A DNA stretch of 64,000 nucleotides from Cytophagales bacterium (GTDB taxonomy: Bacteria; Bacteroidota; Bacteroidia; Cytophagales; Cyclobacteriaceae), in contig JAFLBR010000008.1 in NCBI GenBank assembly GCA_017303795.1, forward strand, positions 62,001 through 126,000, written 5' to 3'. The notes under the pieces were generated by a model. That model ran no database searches. It had not been told where the DNA came from and worked only from the letters and a program-made list of their open reading frames with translations. Within the stretch, counting starts at the first letter, position 1, and each line of letters begins with the position of its first letter. This document shows, in pieces, positions 8,460-17,374 of the stretch. The position numbers were made by a program, and so were the translations under genes.

Positions 8460-8504
8460 GTGAGTTTAAAAAAGGATTAGTAATAAAATAGAATTTATAC
8501 AGTG

Positions 8505-8520
8505 TGGTCTAAGCAGACCA
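8505..8520 (-). promoter_or_regulatory. small hairpin in the rho leader
   Basis: A 6-bp perfect stem, TGGTCT / AGACCA, with loop AAGC lies about 45-60 nt upstream of the rho start codon. Rho genes are often autoregulated by early termination in the leader; whether this hairpin takes part is inference. The rest of the 232-bp region between rho and serS shows only the serS promoter candidate. Confidence 0.25.
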
Positions 8521-8643
8521 TAGATAAAACGCATTTAGGATCGATCGAAAAAAGAAACAGTAAACTTAGGGTTATCTATATTCGGATGGCCGATGGGGCC
8601 TGAATGATGATGCAAGTATAAGCCAAAATTGAATATTATCAAA

Positions 8644-8672
8644 TTGCGTAACATAATTATTGGCTAATTTTG
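8644..8672 (+). promoter_or_regulatory. candidate promoter of serS
   Basis: TTG at 8644-8646 and TAATTTTG at 8665-8672 match the bacteroidetal -33 and -7 boxes with an 18-bp spacer, one short of the usual 19. The -7 box ends 19 bp before the ATG of serS, so the leader would be short. Confidence 0.5.
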
Positions 8673-8691
8673 GCCCCTCAATAAACGGAAT

Positions 8692-9966
8692 ATGTTAACA
8701 CTTCAAACACTGCGCGAGCAACCTCAGCAAATTATAAGTGGGTTGGCCAAGCGTAATTTTAAAGATGCAGAAAGCCTGGTAACACAGGTATTGGAAATAG
8801 ACAAGTCTCGCAGGGAAACACAGAACACGTTAGATACCATTAAGGCTAACCTGAATACCGATTCGAAAAAGATTGGTGAATTAATGAAGACGGGCAAAGC
8901 CGATGAAGCAGCGGCACTGCGGGCTTCTGTTGCAGCCAGTAAAGATAAAGTGAAATCATTAGAAGAGAGTCTGGCCGATTTTGAAAAGAAGCAACAAGAC
9001 ATTCTATATAAAATCCCCAACGTACCAGCAGCAAAAGTTCCGGCAGGTAAAAGTGCAGAAGATAATCTTACGGTGCACGAGCATGGCACTATCCCTACGT
9101 TGCATGCCGGGGCCTTGCCTCATTGGGAATTAATTAAGAAGTACGACATTATTGACTTTGATCTGGGAGTAAAAATTTCAGGCGCAGGCTTTCCGGTGTA
9201 TAAAGGTAAAGGCGCGCGTTTGCAACGGGCTCTTATCAATTTCTTTTTAAACGAAGCCGAAGCTGCGGGCTACAAAGAAATTCAACCACCTATTGTGGTT
9301 AACGAAGCCAGTGGTTATGGCACCGGTCAACTTCCCGATAAGGAAGGCCAGATGTATTTTGTGAATGAAGATGGCTTGTATTTAATCCCAACAGCCGAAG
9401 TTCCGATTACCAATTTATACCGCGATGTAATTCTTACCGAAGAAGAGTTGCCGGTAAAGAATGCTGGTTATACACCATGCTTCCGCAGAGAGGCGGGTAG
9501 CTGGGGTGCACACGTGCGTGGTTTAAATCGCCTGCATCAATTCGATAAAGTAGAGATTGTGCAGATAACCAAGCCCGAAGATTCTTATGCTACATTAGAA
9601 CAAATGTGTTTGCATGTACAAGGCTTGCTGGAAAAATTAGAGTTGCCTTATCGCAAACTGTTATTGTGCGGTGGCGATATGGGTTTCAATTCTGCACTCA
9701 CATACGACATGGAAGTTTTTTCAGCCGCGCAGCAACGGTGGTTAGAAGTAAGTTCAGTCAGCAACTTCGAAACGTTTCAGGCCAACCGCTTAAAGCTACG
9801 TTACAAAAACAAAGACGGTAAAACACAATTGTTACATACGCTTAATGGCAGTGCTTTGGCGCTTCCGCGGATTGTGGCGGCCATTCTGGAAAACAACCAG
9901 ACACCCGATGGAATTAAAATTCCGAAAGTGCTGGTGCCGTATGCCGGATTTGAGGTGATTAATTAA
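8692..9966 (+). CDS. serS: seryl-tRNA synthetase
   Basis: This 424-residue class II synthetase charges tRNA-Ser. Residues 1-105 form the long coiled-coil arm that binds tRNA (EIDKSRRETQNTLDTIKAN, KSLEESLADFEKKQQDI). The catalytic core shows motif 2, TPCFRREAGSWG, and motif 3, LHTLNGSALALPRIVAAILE, with VFSAAQQRWLEVSSVSN between them. In most SerRS the last of these reads EVSSCSN; here Val replaces the Cys, which I take as a lineage variant. Length and start are normal. It stands alone between the rho promoter region and a copy of the intergenic repeat. Confidence 0.97.
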   Translation: MLTLQTLREQPQQIISGLAKRNFKDAESLVTQVLEIDKSRRETQNTLDTIKANLNTDSKKIGELMKTGKADEAAALRASVAASKDKVKSLEESLADFEKKQQDILYKIPNVPAAKVPAGKSAEDNLTVHEHGTIPTLHAGALPHWELIKKYDIIDFDLGVKISGAGFPVYKGKGARLQRALINFFLNEAEAAGYKEIQPPIVVNEASGYGTGQLPDKEGQMYFVNEDGLYLIPTAEVPITNLYRDVILTEEELPVKNAGYTPCFRREAGSWGAHVRGLNRLHQFDKVEIVQITKPEDSYATLEQMCLHVQGLLEKLELPYRKLLLCGGDMGFNSALTYDMEVFSAAQQRWLEVSSVSNFETFQANRLKLRYKNKDGKTQLLHTLNGSALALPRIVAAILENNQTPDGIKIPKVLVPYAGFEVIN

Positions 9967-9980
9967 GCGGGTATTTTTCT

Positions 9981-10056
9981 CGCATTGTCTCTCGCAGAGG
10001 ACGATGCGGGCTCAAAGTCGTATCGTCCCCGAAACGGGAGACGATACTCGAAGAGA
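9981..10056. repeat. double-hairpin intergenic repeat, copy A
   Basis: This is one of three full copies in the window (others at 14813 and 15391). Hairpin 1 is GCATTGTC...GACGATGC; hairpin 2 is GTATCGTC-CCCG-AAA-CGGG-A-GACGATAC. Copy A differs in the 5' part and in the spacer, and has a T-G wobble in hairpin 1 where copies B and C have C-G. It fills most of the gap between serS and the methyltransferase gene. Confidence 0.85.
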
Positions 10057-10074
10057 TTTTCTTAAATTTACCAG

Positions 10075-11703
10075 ATGGAGTTTCCTAACCGGCTGTACTT
10101 TGGTGATTGCCTGAATGTGCTGAAAGAACTGCACCGCGAGCATCCCAATGGGTTTATCGATCTGATTTATATCGATCCGCCTTTTAACAGTAAGCGTAAC
10201 TACAATGTATTGTTTGAAAGTATCGATCTGGACGACACCAATGCCCAAAAGCAAGCCTTTGCTGATACCTGGAGCAATTACGAATATGTAGATACCATAA
10301 ATGAACTTGCAGAGCTCGATCGCGACCTGCATACTTTCCTTAAAACTTTAAGTGACATTCGCATAAGCGATAGTGCCGTAGCCTATTTAAGTACAATGGC
10401 CATTCGGATTTACTACATGCATAAAGTTTTGAAAGACACTGGTAGCTTTTACCTGCATTGTGATCCAAACATGAGTCATTATCTGAAAGTGGTGTGTGAT
10501 TTGGTATTTGGTTTTGATCATTTTAAAAATGAGATAATATGGAAGCGCTCTGTTGGCAAAGGGGATGTAAGAAGAAAATATGGATCGAATCATGACATAA
10601 TTTTATTCTACACAAAAAGCTCGGACTATAAATTCAAAAGCCTTTTTCTTGAGAAGACCGAAGACTATAAGGCTCGCTTTAAGTTGCGAGATGAAAAAGG
10701 TTACTATCGACTTGCTCCCCTAGACAGTCCTAATCCAAGGCCTAATTTAACCTACACGTATAAAGGTTATCAACCGCCAAAAAATGGCTGGAGAGTTAAT
10801 CTGGAACAAATGAAAAAATATGATCAAGAAGGGGTTCTTCATTTTCCTAAGGACTTAGCTGGAAGAATTTCAAAAAAGCATTACTTAAATGATCAAGAAG
10901 GAGTTAAGGTTGATACTGTTTGGAATGATATAACTCCACTACAAAGTTCAGAGAAAGAAAAATTAGGTTATCCAACTCAAAAGCCCGAGGCACTTTTAGA
11001 TAGAATTATAGAAGCAAGTAGTAATGAAGGTGATCTCGTGGCGGATTTTTTTTGTGGTTGTGGCACAACCGTGAGTGTTGCGCAACGACTAAACCGCAGA
11101 TGGATTGGCACTGATATTTCGCATCTCGCAGTGCGGTTAATCAAAAAGAGATTAACAGAAGCTTATGGCTATAAAGCAATGGAAGAAACTATTGTGCATG
11201 GTTTCCCTGAAGACATTGCCAGTGCGCGTATGCTGGCCGAAGAAACTGTGGGCGGCCGATATAGTTTTCAAGATTGGGTAATAGAAGTGTTGTTAGGCGG
11301 TGTAGTTAACCCTAAAAAATCGGGCGATGGAGGATATGATGGTTATTTAACTTTCGAGTTGCCCGATAAAAAAGAGTTTATTCTGATTGAAACAAAAAGT
11401 GGAAAGGTTGATGTAAAAAAGCTACGCGAGTTCATTCACGTAGTGAATAAGCAAAAGGCCGCAATAGGAATTTATGTTTGCTTTGGCGACAGCATCACCA
11501 AAGAAATGGTGAAGGAAGCTAAAAGCTGCGGCTATTATGATGAGGCTACATGGGGTCAGAACTTTCCACGAATTCAACTTTCCTCAGTTGAGGATTTACT
11601 GCAACACAATTTACCGAAGTATCCTGTCAGTAGGAAGGGCACATTTAAAACAGCTGAACGCGTTGACAAAAAAGGAAATCAGAAAGGATTATTCGATTCT
11701 TAA
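10075..11703 (+). CDS. adenine-type DNA methyltransferase fused to a nuclease-like domain
   Basis: The product has 542 residues. Residues 1-380 form a beta-class DNA methyltransferase: motif IV IDPPFN comes first (near residue 40), then a variable specificity region, then the SAM-binding motif I DFFCGCGTT near residue 325 and GTDIS. This order resembles type III Mod enzymes. The C-terminal 150 residues (GDGGYDGYLTF, then ILIETKSGKV) carry the D...ExK pattern of the PD-(D/E)xK nuclease fold. I recall the same MTase-plus-Mrr-like layout in other phyla. No separate restriction or specificity gene is nearby. The middle of the gene (about 10530-10990) is only about 34% GC against 42-50% at both ends, as if the specificity region had been exchanged. 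Whether it cuts DNA is not known. Confidence 0.85.
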   Translation: MEFPNRLYFGDCLNVLKELHREHPNGFIDLIYIDPPFNSKRNYNVLFESIDLDDTNAQKQAFADTWSNYEYVDTINELAELDRDLHTFLKTLSDIRISDSAVAYLSTMAIRIYYMHKVLKDTGSFYLHCDPNMSHYLKVVCDLVFGFDHFKNEIIWKRSVGKGDVRRKYGSNHDIILFYTKSSDYKFKSLFLEKTEDYKARFKLRDEKGYYRLAPLDSPNPRPNLTYTYKGYQPPKNGWRVNLEQMKKYDQEGVLHFPKDLAGRISKKHYLNDQEGVKVDTVWNDITPLQSSEKEKLGYPTQKPEALLDRIIEASSNEGDLVADFFCGCGTTVSVAQRLNRRWIGTDISHLAVRLIKKRLTEAYGYKAMEETIVHGFPEDIASARMLAEETVGGRYSFQDWVIEVLLGGVVNPKKSGDGGYDGYLTFELPDKKEFILIETKSGKVDVKKLREFIHVVNKQKAAIGIYVCFGDSITKEMVKEAKSCGYYDEATWGQNFPRIQLSSVEDLLQHNLPKYPVSRKGTFKTAERVDKKGNQKGLFDS

Positions 11704-11730
11704 TGAACAGCGTTGATTTTCTTAGCGATT

Positions 11731-12507
11731 CTATCTCGCTGATTTTGGTTTCATGCCAAACTGAAACACAAAAAACAAAACCGCCAACAAACTTAATTCA
11801 CCAAGTGCCGCACTGGCTATCGCTTGGTTTTCGGTGTTGTTCCATTTGCTATAAATCCCAAACAAAGCCCAGATCAACACCAGAAAAAAAGCTGGCTGTC
11901 GGTAACGCTCCACAATAAAAATTCCCAGCAAGCTTGCTATGCCGGTCATGGTAATTGTCCACATTACTGGCGAGAGCGGTCCGCCAGACCATTGAACTGA
12001 AACAAGTACAGCCGAAATGTTCGCAATAATCGCCACGCAAATCCATGCGAAGTAGAACGTAAAGGGTAGTTGTACAAAAAGTTTTTGCAATAGATTAAAT
12101 GTTGTGTCTGCGTGTATCAGTATAAACATCCTCGCCAGTGAAAATAATAAGATCGACATAATTAAAACCGAGGCAAACAGATATTGATAATGCCAGGCTA
12201 AGATCCAACTGCTATTAGCCACACACGATAACCAAAACCAAAGCGACAATTCTTTGAAGTATGGTTTTTCTGAAATCGTTTTTTGTACAATCACAAAACC
12301 AATCAGCAACAGGTAAATAACCGACCAGATTGAAAATGTAAAACCAGCCGGTGTAAACAAGCTTGGATAAAGTGCGGATAGTTCACCGGTATTCATCCCA
12401 TTAATGGGTAGAATATTGGCTAATGCATTAATAGTTAGCGTTAGCATTAATGCGAAAACGTTAATGATTTGTAACGTACGTACCAGCGGTGATGGCTTGC
12501 CTTTCAT
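11731..12507 (-). CDS. TspO/MBR-related integral membrane protein
   Basis: The product has 258 residues with about seven hydrophobic segments. The stretch SLFTPAGFTFSIWSVIYLLL and the Trp-rich loops match the large TspO-related family often annotated as tryptophan-rich sensory protein. Classical TspO has five helices and about 160 residues, so this is the longer relative, whose ligand is unknown. It converges on the methyltransferase gene with 27 bp between stops and diverges from the prolyl oligopeptidase gene. Confidence 0.7.
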   Translation of the reverse strand: MKGKPSPLVRTLQIINVFALMLTLTINALANILPINGMNTGELSALYPSLFTPAGFTFSIWSVIYLLLIGFVIVQKTISEKPYFKELSLWFWLSCVANSSWILAWHYQYLFASVLIMSILLFSLARMFILIHADTTFNLLQKLFVQLPFTFYFAWICVAIIANISAVLVSVQWSGGPLSPVMWTITMTGIASLLGIFIVERYRQPAFFLVLIWALFGIYSKWNNTENQAIASAALGELSLLAVLFFVFQFGMKPKSAR

Positions 12508-12601
12508 AAAAGTCAGTTTGATTAATCAACATACTGCGAGTAATATTGTTTTCCAAACTCAACACTTCGGTTAGCCAATTCCTTATCAAACTAAAATTCT
12601 T

Positions 12602-14737
12602 ATGAAAAACCTTTATTACCTGTTATTTATACTGCTTATGACGGTAGCCTGCTCAAAAACACCCAAACCCGATACAATCTCGCAATACCCGGCATCCGCC
12701 AAGGTGGATACCGTTGATACCTACTTTGGTACAGAAGTGCCCGACCCGTACCGGTGGATGGAAAACGATACCACCAAACAAGTTGCCGATTGGGTTACTG
12801 CACAGAATGAAGTAACCTTTGGTTTCCTGGATAAGATTCCATACCGCGCAGCAATCAAAGCGCGTCTGGAGGCACTTAACAACTATGAAAAATTAGGTTC
12901 GCCTTTTAAGCGTGGCGAATACATTTATTTTTATAAGAATGATGGCCTGCAAAATCATTATGTAATCTATCGCAAAAAGGGCGAGCAGGGTGAGGTAGAA
13001 GTTTTTCTTGATCCGAATACATTTTCGGCAGATGGCACTACACGCTTAGGCGGAGTTTCTTTTTCAAAAGATGGTTCGCGGGTGGCGTATCAACTTTCAG
13101 TTGGTGGTCAGGATTGGACGGATGCGATTATTATTGATGCCGTTACCAAGCAACCTTTAGAAGATACAATTCGCGATATAAAATTCAGTGGTATTTCGTG
13201 GCGCGGCAACGATGGCTTTTATTTCAGTACCTACGAAAAACCAAAAGGCAGTCAACTTTCGGCAAAAACTCAAAACCATAAACTCTATTATCACAAAGTA
13301 GGTACACCCCGCGCGCAAGATCAATTAGTATTTGGCGATGATAAGAATCCAAGACGCTATGTGGGTGGAGGCTTAACCGAAGATGAGCGTTTCTTAATTG
13401 TTACAGCTGCTACCAGTACTACCGGTAACGAATTATACATTCAGGATTTGAACGATCCGAAAGGCAAGCTAAAAACCATTGTAAACAATTTCGAGAACGA
13501 GCATAATGTGATTGACAATGAAGGCACACGCTTTCTGGTGCAAACCAATTTGAATGCGCCCAACAACCGCGTGGTTGAATTTGATTTCGCCAACCCCGCT
13601 ATCGAAAACTGGAAAGATGTGATTGCCGAAACGGAAAACGTATTGAGCTCATCAACCGGTGGTGGCAATTTGTTTGCCGATTATACCGTAGATGTTAAAA
13701 CGCAGGTAAAACAATACGACATGAAAGGCAAGTTGATCCGTGAAGTAGAATTGCCGGGCATTGGTTCGGCTGGTGGTTTTGGTGCTAAGTTGGAAGACAA
13801 AGAACTTTATTATTCGTTCACGTCATTTACTTATCCAAGCTCAATCTTCAAACACGATATTGCAACTGGCAAATCAACGTTGTACAATCAACCTAAAGTA
13901 GATTTTAATCCGGAAGATTACGAAACCAAGCAGGTTTTCTATACAAGTAAAGATGGTACGAAAGTGCCCATGTTTATTGTGCATAAAAAAGGTATTGAGT
14001 TGAATGGTAAAAACCCAACGTGGCTGTATGCATACGGAGGGTTTAGCATAAGCTTAACTCCGGGCTTTAGTCCTTCGCGTATTATGTGGTTAGAGAATGG
14101 CGGTATTTATGCACAACCTAATTTGCGTGGCGGTGGCGAGTATGGCGAGAAGTGGCACTTAGCCGGCACCAAAATGCAAAAGCAAAATGTGTTTGATGAT
14201 TTTATTGCCGCAGGCGAATACCTCATCAAAGAAAAATATACGTCAAGCGATTACCTCGCCATCCATGGTGGTTCGAATGGCGGCTTGTTGGTTGGTGCAA
14301 CCATGACACAGCGGCCCGATCTGGCCAAGGTTGCATTCCCTGCGGTAGGTGTAATGGATATGTTGCGCTACCATAAGTTTACGGCCGGTGCCGGTTGGGC
14401 TTACGATTACGGTACAGCCGATGATTCGAAAGAGATGTTTGAGTACTTGAGAAATTATTCTCCGGTGCATGCCATTAAACCTAACACGGCTTATCCTGCA
14501 ACAATGGTTACAACGGCCGATCATGATGATCGGGTAGTGCCGGCACACTCGTTTAAGTTTGCCGCTACGCTACAACAAAATCATAACGGAACAAATCCGG
14601 TTCTCATTCGCATTGATGTGAAATCGGGACATGGATCGTCTAACTTAAGTAAGGCTATTGAAAGTTCGGCCGATCAATATGCGTTTGCGTGGTATAACAT
14701 GGGTGTGGTACCGCCCTTGGCTAAGAAAGACCTTTAG
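12602..14737 (+). CDS. prolyl oligopeptidase family serine peptidase (S9A), lipoprotein
   Basis: The product has 711 residues. A lipoprotein signal ends at the lipobox TVAC (Cys17), so it is exported and lipid-anchored. The mature protein starts with the S9A propeller domain (DPYRWMENDTT is a family hallmark). The C-terminal alpha/beta hydrolase carries the triad: Ser558 in GGSNGG, Asp in DHDDRVVPAHS (residues 640-643 region) and His677 in SGHGSS. It cleaves Pro-containing peptides. The length matches the family. A strong terminator follows, so it is a single-gene unit. Confidence 0.95.
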   Translation: MKNLYYLLFILLMTVACSKTPKPDTISQYPASAKVDTVDTYFGTEVPDPYRWMENDTTKQVADWVTAQNEVTFGFLDKIPYRAAIKARLEALNNYEKLGSPFKRGEYIYFYKNDGLQNHYVIYRKKGEQGEVEVFLDPNTFSADGTTRLGGVSFSKDGSRVAYQLSVGGQDWTDAIIIDAVTKQPLEDTIRDIKFSGISWRGNDGFYFSTYEKPKGSQLSAKTQNHKLYYHKVGTPRAQDQLVFGDDKNPRRYVGGGLTEDERFLIVTAATSTTGNELYIQDLNDPKGKLKTIVNNFENEHNVIDNEGTRFLVQTNLNAPNNRVVEFDFANPAIENWKDVIAETENVLSSSTGGGNLFADYTVDVKTQVKQYDMKGKLIREVELPGIGSAGGFGAKLEDKELYYSFTSFTYPSSIFKHDIATGKSTLYNQPKVDFNPEDYETKQVFYTSKDGTKVPMFIVHKKGIELNGKNPTWLYAYGGFSISLTPGFSPSRIMWLENGGIYAQPNLRGGGEYGEKWHLAGTKMQKQNVFDDFIAAGEYLIKEKYTSSDYLAIHGGSNGGLLVGATMTQRPDLAKVAFPAVGVMDMLRYHKFTAGAGWAYDYGTADDSKEMFEYLRNYSPVHAIKPNTAYPATMVTTADHDDRVVPAHSFKFAATLQQNHNGTNPVLIRIDVKSGHGSSNLSKAIESSADQYAFAWYNMGVVPPLAKKDL

Positions 14738-14756
14738 TATTTTAAAGTTTAATATT

Positions 14757-14792
14757 AAAAAGCTTAAAGTCGAAGGGCTTTAAGCTTTTTTT
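14757..14792 (+). terminator. rho-independent terminator after the oligopeptidase gene
   Basis: The 13-bp stem AAAAAGCTTAAAG / CTTTAAGCTTTTT with an 8-nt loop is followed by further T residues. It starts 19 bp after the stop codon. Confidence 0.9.
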
Positions 14793-14812
14793 GTTTTAGG
14801 AGTTTGATTGTT

Positions 14813-14899
14813 TCTCTTTTTAGCATCGTCTCTCGCAGAGGACGATGCGAATTTTCACAGTCGTATCGTCCCCGAAACGGGAGACGATACTCGAAGAGA
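14813..14899. repeat. double-hairpin intergenic repeat, copy B
   Basis: This copy is identical to copy C (15391-15478) apart from one inserted base in the spacer. Hairpin 1 is GCATCGTC / GACGATGC; hairpin 2 is GTATCGTC...GACGATAC. The outer flanks TCTCTTTTT and CGAAGAGA are part of the conserved unit. The rest of this 232-bp gap holds only the preceding terminator. Confidence 0.9.
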
Positions 14900-14969
14900 A
14901 AAAGTTGGGCGACTGACTTTAAGCTTTTTTAATAGACACTCCAACTTTTTGCCTGAGAGAGGTGCCTAA

Positions 14970-15323
14970 ATGCGTATGCGCCACCTGATTTGTCTTTGCC
15001 TGCTTCTGTCGTTATCCTGTCAGGATGAAGACACTCAAACCGTATGTGACACCACCGATCCGGTAAAGAATATGGGTTGGTTAAGGAATCTCACGAAATA
15101 CATTCAGGAGAATCCGGATGATTTTTTTGCAGTAAGTATTACTGCTTACGAATACAATGGACAATCCGTTTTTAATGTTTATGATTTGGTTTCTTCCTGT
15201 GCTTTTTGTGATTTACGCGACTGTTTTGGAAATGAATTTGTTCCGGAAGACTTCAATGATTTTATGGCCAACAAAACAAATGAACGTAAAATCTGGTGTC
15301 AGAAACCCGAGCTGTGTTTGTAA
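14970..15323 (+). CDS. small hypothetical lipoprotein, 117 aa
   Basis: A lipoprotein signal (LICLCLLLSLSC, Cys17) precedes a Cys-rich mature region. DPVKNMGWLRNLTKYIQEN and the later CAFCDLRDC resemble a group of short Bacteroidota lipoproteins of unknown function. The six or so Cys residues suggest disulfides outside the cytoplasm. It lies between two nearly identical copies of the hairpin repeat. Confidence 0.7.
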   Translation: MRMRHLICLCLLLSLSCQDEDTQTVCDTTDPVKNMGWLRNLTKYIQENPDDFFAVSITAYEYNGQSVFNVYDLVSSCAFCDLRDCFGNEFVPEDFNDFMANKTNERKIWCQKPELCL

Positions 15324-15390
15324 AGTCTAAAAATTGATTTGGTTTTAGGTAGTTTCAATTCTCAACTCCTTCAACTTTATAGCAATCTTC

Positions 15391-15478
15391 TCTCTTTTTA
15401 GCATCGTCTCTCGCAGAGGACGATGCGAATTTTCCACAGTCGTATCGTCCCCGAAACGGGAGACGATACTCGAAGAGA
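15391..15478. repeat. double-hairpin intergenic repeat, copy C
   Basis: The unit is 88 bp and nearly identical to copy B, which suggests recent copying or gene conversion. It sits between the small lipoprotein gene and the stop of the convergent uvrC gene and could act as a two-way transcription barrier. The two stems share the core ATCGTC / GACGAT. Confidence 0.9.
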
Positions 15479-15484
15479 AAACTT

Positions 15485-17275
15485 TCAACTCTCAACTTTG
15501 AAATCCTTTAGTTTCCGTGCAATCTTCTCACCCACCAACTCCGTCAATTCCTCTACACTGGCCTCTTTAATTTTCTTTACGGATTTGAAATGCGCTAACA
15601 GTTTGTCGGCTGTTTTTTTACCGATGCCCGGAATCTGTTCAATCTCGGTAACGAACGTACTCTGACTTCTTTTTAATCGGTGGAAGGTAATAGCAAAGCG
15701 GTGGGCTTCATCGCGAATTCGTTGTATCAACATTAACGCGGGCGATTTTTTACTGATAAGCAATGGCAGATTGTCTTCCGGATAATAAATTTCTTCCAAC
15801 CGTTTCGCGATACCTACTATTGGAATTTTTCCATAAAGACCAAGCTCCTCTAATGCTTCACACGCGCTGCTAAGTTGACCTTTACCACCATCAACAATAA
15901 TCAACTGTGGATACTCGCCTTGCTCTTCCATAATGCGTTTGTAGCGCCTGCCTACAATTTCTTTCATAGAAGCAAAATCATTTGCCCCAACAACAGTCTT
16001 AATGTTGAAGTGGCGATATCCTTTTTTATCGGGCTTGCCATCTACAAAGCGCACCATCGAAGCTACGGGCGAGGTTCCCTGAAAGTTAGAGTTATCGAAA
16101 CACTCAATAATTTTTGGGTATTGCAGCAAGCGCAGGTTCTCCTGCATAATGTGCAGCACCTTATTCTTTTTGCCCTTCAGTTCTTCTTTGCTGATTTCTT
16201 TTTCGCGTTTCTGGTATAAGGCATTCTTTAGTGAAAGATCAACCAGTTTCTTTTTATCACCAATCTGCGGCAGCACGTTTTCAAACTCATCGGACTTAAC
16301 CTCTAACGGAATGTTGGTGTAAACTTCCGGATGATTGCTGCGATACGTGGCGCGAAGTTCTTGTACTACGATGCTTAAAATTTCGGCATCCGTTTCCTCC
16401 AGTTTTTTCTTTACTTCAACGTTCTTGGAAAAAATTATCGAGCCCTCTTTAATCTGCATGTAGTTGATGTAAGCATCGGTTACAGAACTGGTAATCGTGA
16501 TAACATCAATATCCGTAAGCTTACGATTTACAACCAGCGATTTAGTCTGGAATTTTTCCAGCAGATCAAGTTTGTGTTTATAAGTTGCAGCTTTTTCAAA
16601 TTCTAGCGCTTCAGCAGCCGCTTTCATTCGGTTGGTTAATTCATCTTCTACTACACTTAAATCGCCTTTCAGAATATTGCGTGCTTGTTTAATGTCTTCC
16701 AGATAGTCGGTTTCGTTTTGTAAACCTTCGCACGGGCCTTTGCAGTTGCCGATGTGAAACTCCAGGCAAACCTTAAATTTTTTCTGTTCTACATTTTCCT
16801 GCGAAAGCAAAAGATTACAAGTGCGGATAGAATAAATCTGGCGCACTAACTCCAACACACTTTTCATTGACACTACGCTGGAGAATGGCCCGAAGTATTC
16901 GCCTTGTTTGGGAATGTATTTGCGGGTATAGATAACACGCGGAAAACGTTCTTTTAAAATGCAGAGATAAGGAAACGTCTTGTCGTCTTTCAGTAAGATG
17001 TTGTATTTAGGCTGGTATTGTTTAATGAAATTATTTTCGAGCAGCAGCGCATCAAACTCGGTGTTGGCCAGCGTAAATTCAATCTTGCGGATTTCGCTTA
17101 CCAGCTTTTCAGTTTTGCGATTGTATTGCGATTGTTTGTTGAAGTAACTGGATACCCGTTTCTTCAAACTCTTAGCCTTACCAACATAAATCAACTCGCC
17201 TTCTTTGTTGTAATAGCGATAGATGCCTGGCGAATCAGGCAGTGAAGCAACGGTTTCTTTTACATCATCAAACAC
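15485..17275 (-). CDS. uvrC: UvrABC excinuclease subunit C
   Basis: The product has 596 residues and makes both cuts in nucleotide excision repair. The N-terminal GIY-YIG nuclease domain is clear (SPGIYRYYNKEGELIYVGKA). Then come the Cys-rich region (CLEFHIGNCKGPCEG), the UVR motif (LEFEKAATYKHKLDLL), the RNase H-like nuclease domain (ECFDNSNFQGTSPVASMV, IVDGGKGQL) and C-terminal HhH motifs (IPGIGKKTADKLLAHF). The frame starts at a GTG codon, which fits the family N-terminus. The gene is convergent with the small lipoprotein gene, with repeat C between them. Confidence 0.97.
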   Translation of the reverse strand: MFDDVKETVASLPDSPGIYRYYNKEGELIYVGKAKSLKKRVSSYFNKQSQYNRKTEKLVSEIRKIEFTLANTEFDALLLENNFIKQYQPKYNILLKDDKTFPYLCILKERFPRVIYTRKYIPKQGEYFGPFSSVVSMKSVLELVRQIYSIRTCNLLLSQENVEQKKFKVCLEFHIGNCKGPCEGLQNETDYLEDIKQARNILKGDLSVVEDELTNRMKAAAEALEFEKAATYKHKLDLLEKFQTKSLVVNRKLTDIDVITITSSVTDAYINYMQIKEGSIIFSKNVEVKKKLEETDAEILSIVVQELRATYRSNHPEVYTNIPLEVKSDEFENVLPQIGDKKKLVDLSLKNALYQKREKEISKEELKGKKNKVLHIMQENLRLLQYPKIIECFDNSNFQGTSPVASMVRFVDGKPDKKGYRHFNIKTVVGANDFASMKEIVGRRYKRIMEEQGEYPQLIIVDGGKGQLSSACEALEELGLYGKIPIVGIAKRLEEIYYPEDNLPLLISKKSPALMLIQRIRDEAHRFAITFHRLKRSQSTFVTEIEQIPGIGKKTADKLLAHFKSVKKIKEASVEELTELVGEKIARKLKDFKVES

Positions 17276-17374
17276 GTTGCGAAGTTAGAATTTCTTTCTA
17301 CACTAAGTCATCCGGTTTAGGCATCAAGACGACTTTAAGCTTAAGTAGATAGCCGTCCGCCTTTGTACTCAGTA

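Noticed and set aside
11703-11918. 71-codon plus-strand frame after the methyltransferase gene
   Set aside because: It lies opposite the 3' end of the TspO-like gene and has low-quality composition; it is not a continuation of the methyltransferase.
14813-15478. Two nearly identical repeats as the start of a CRISPR array
   Set aside because: The copies are about 490 bp apart with a gene between, contain two hairpins each, and no cas genes are present.
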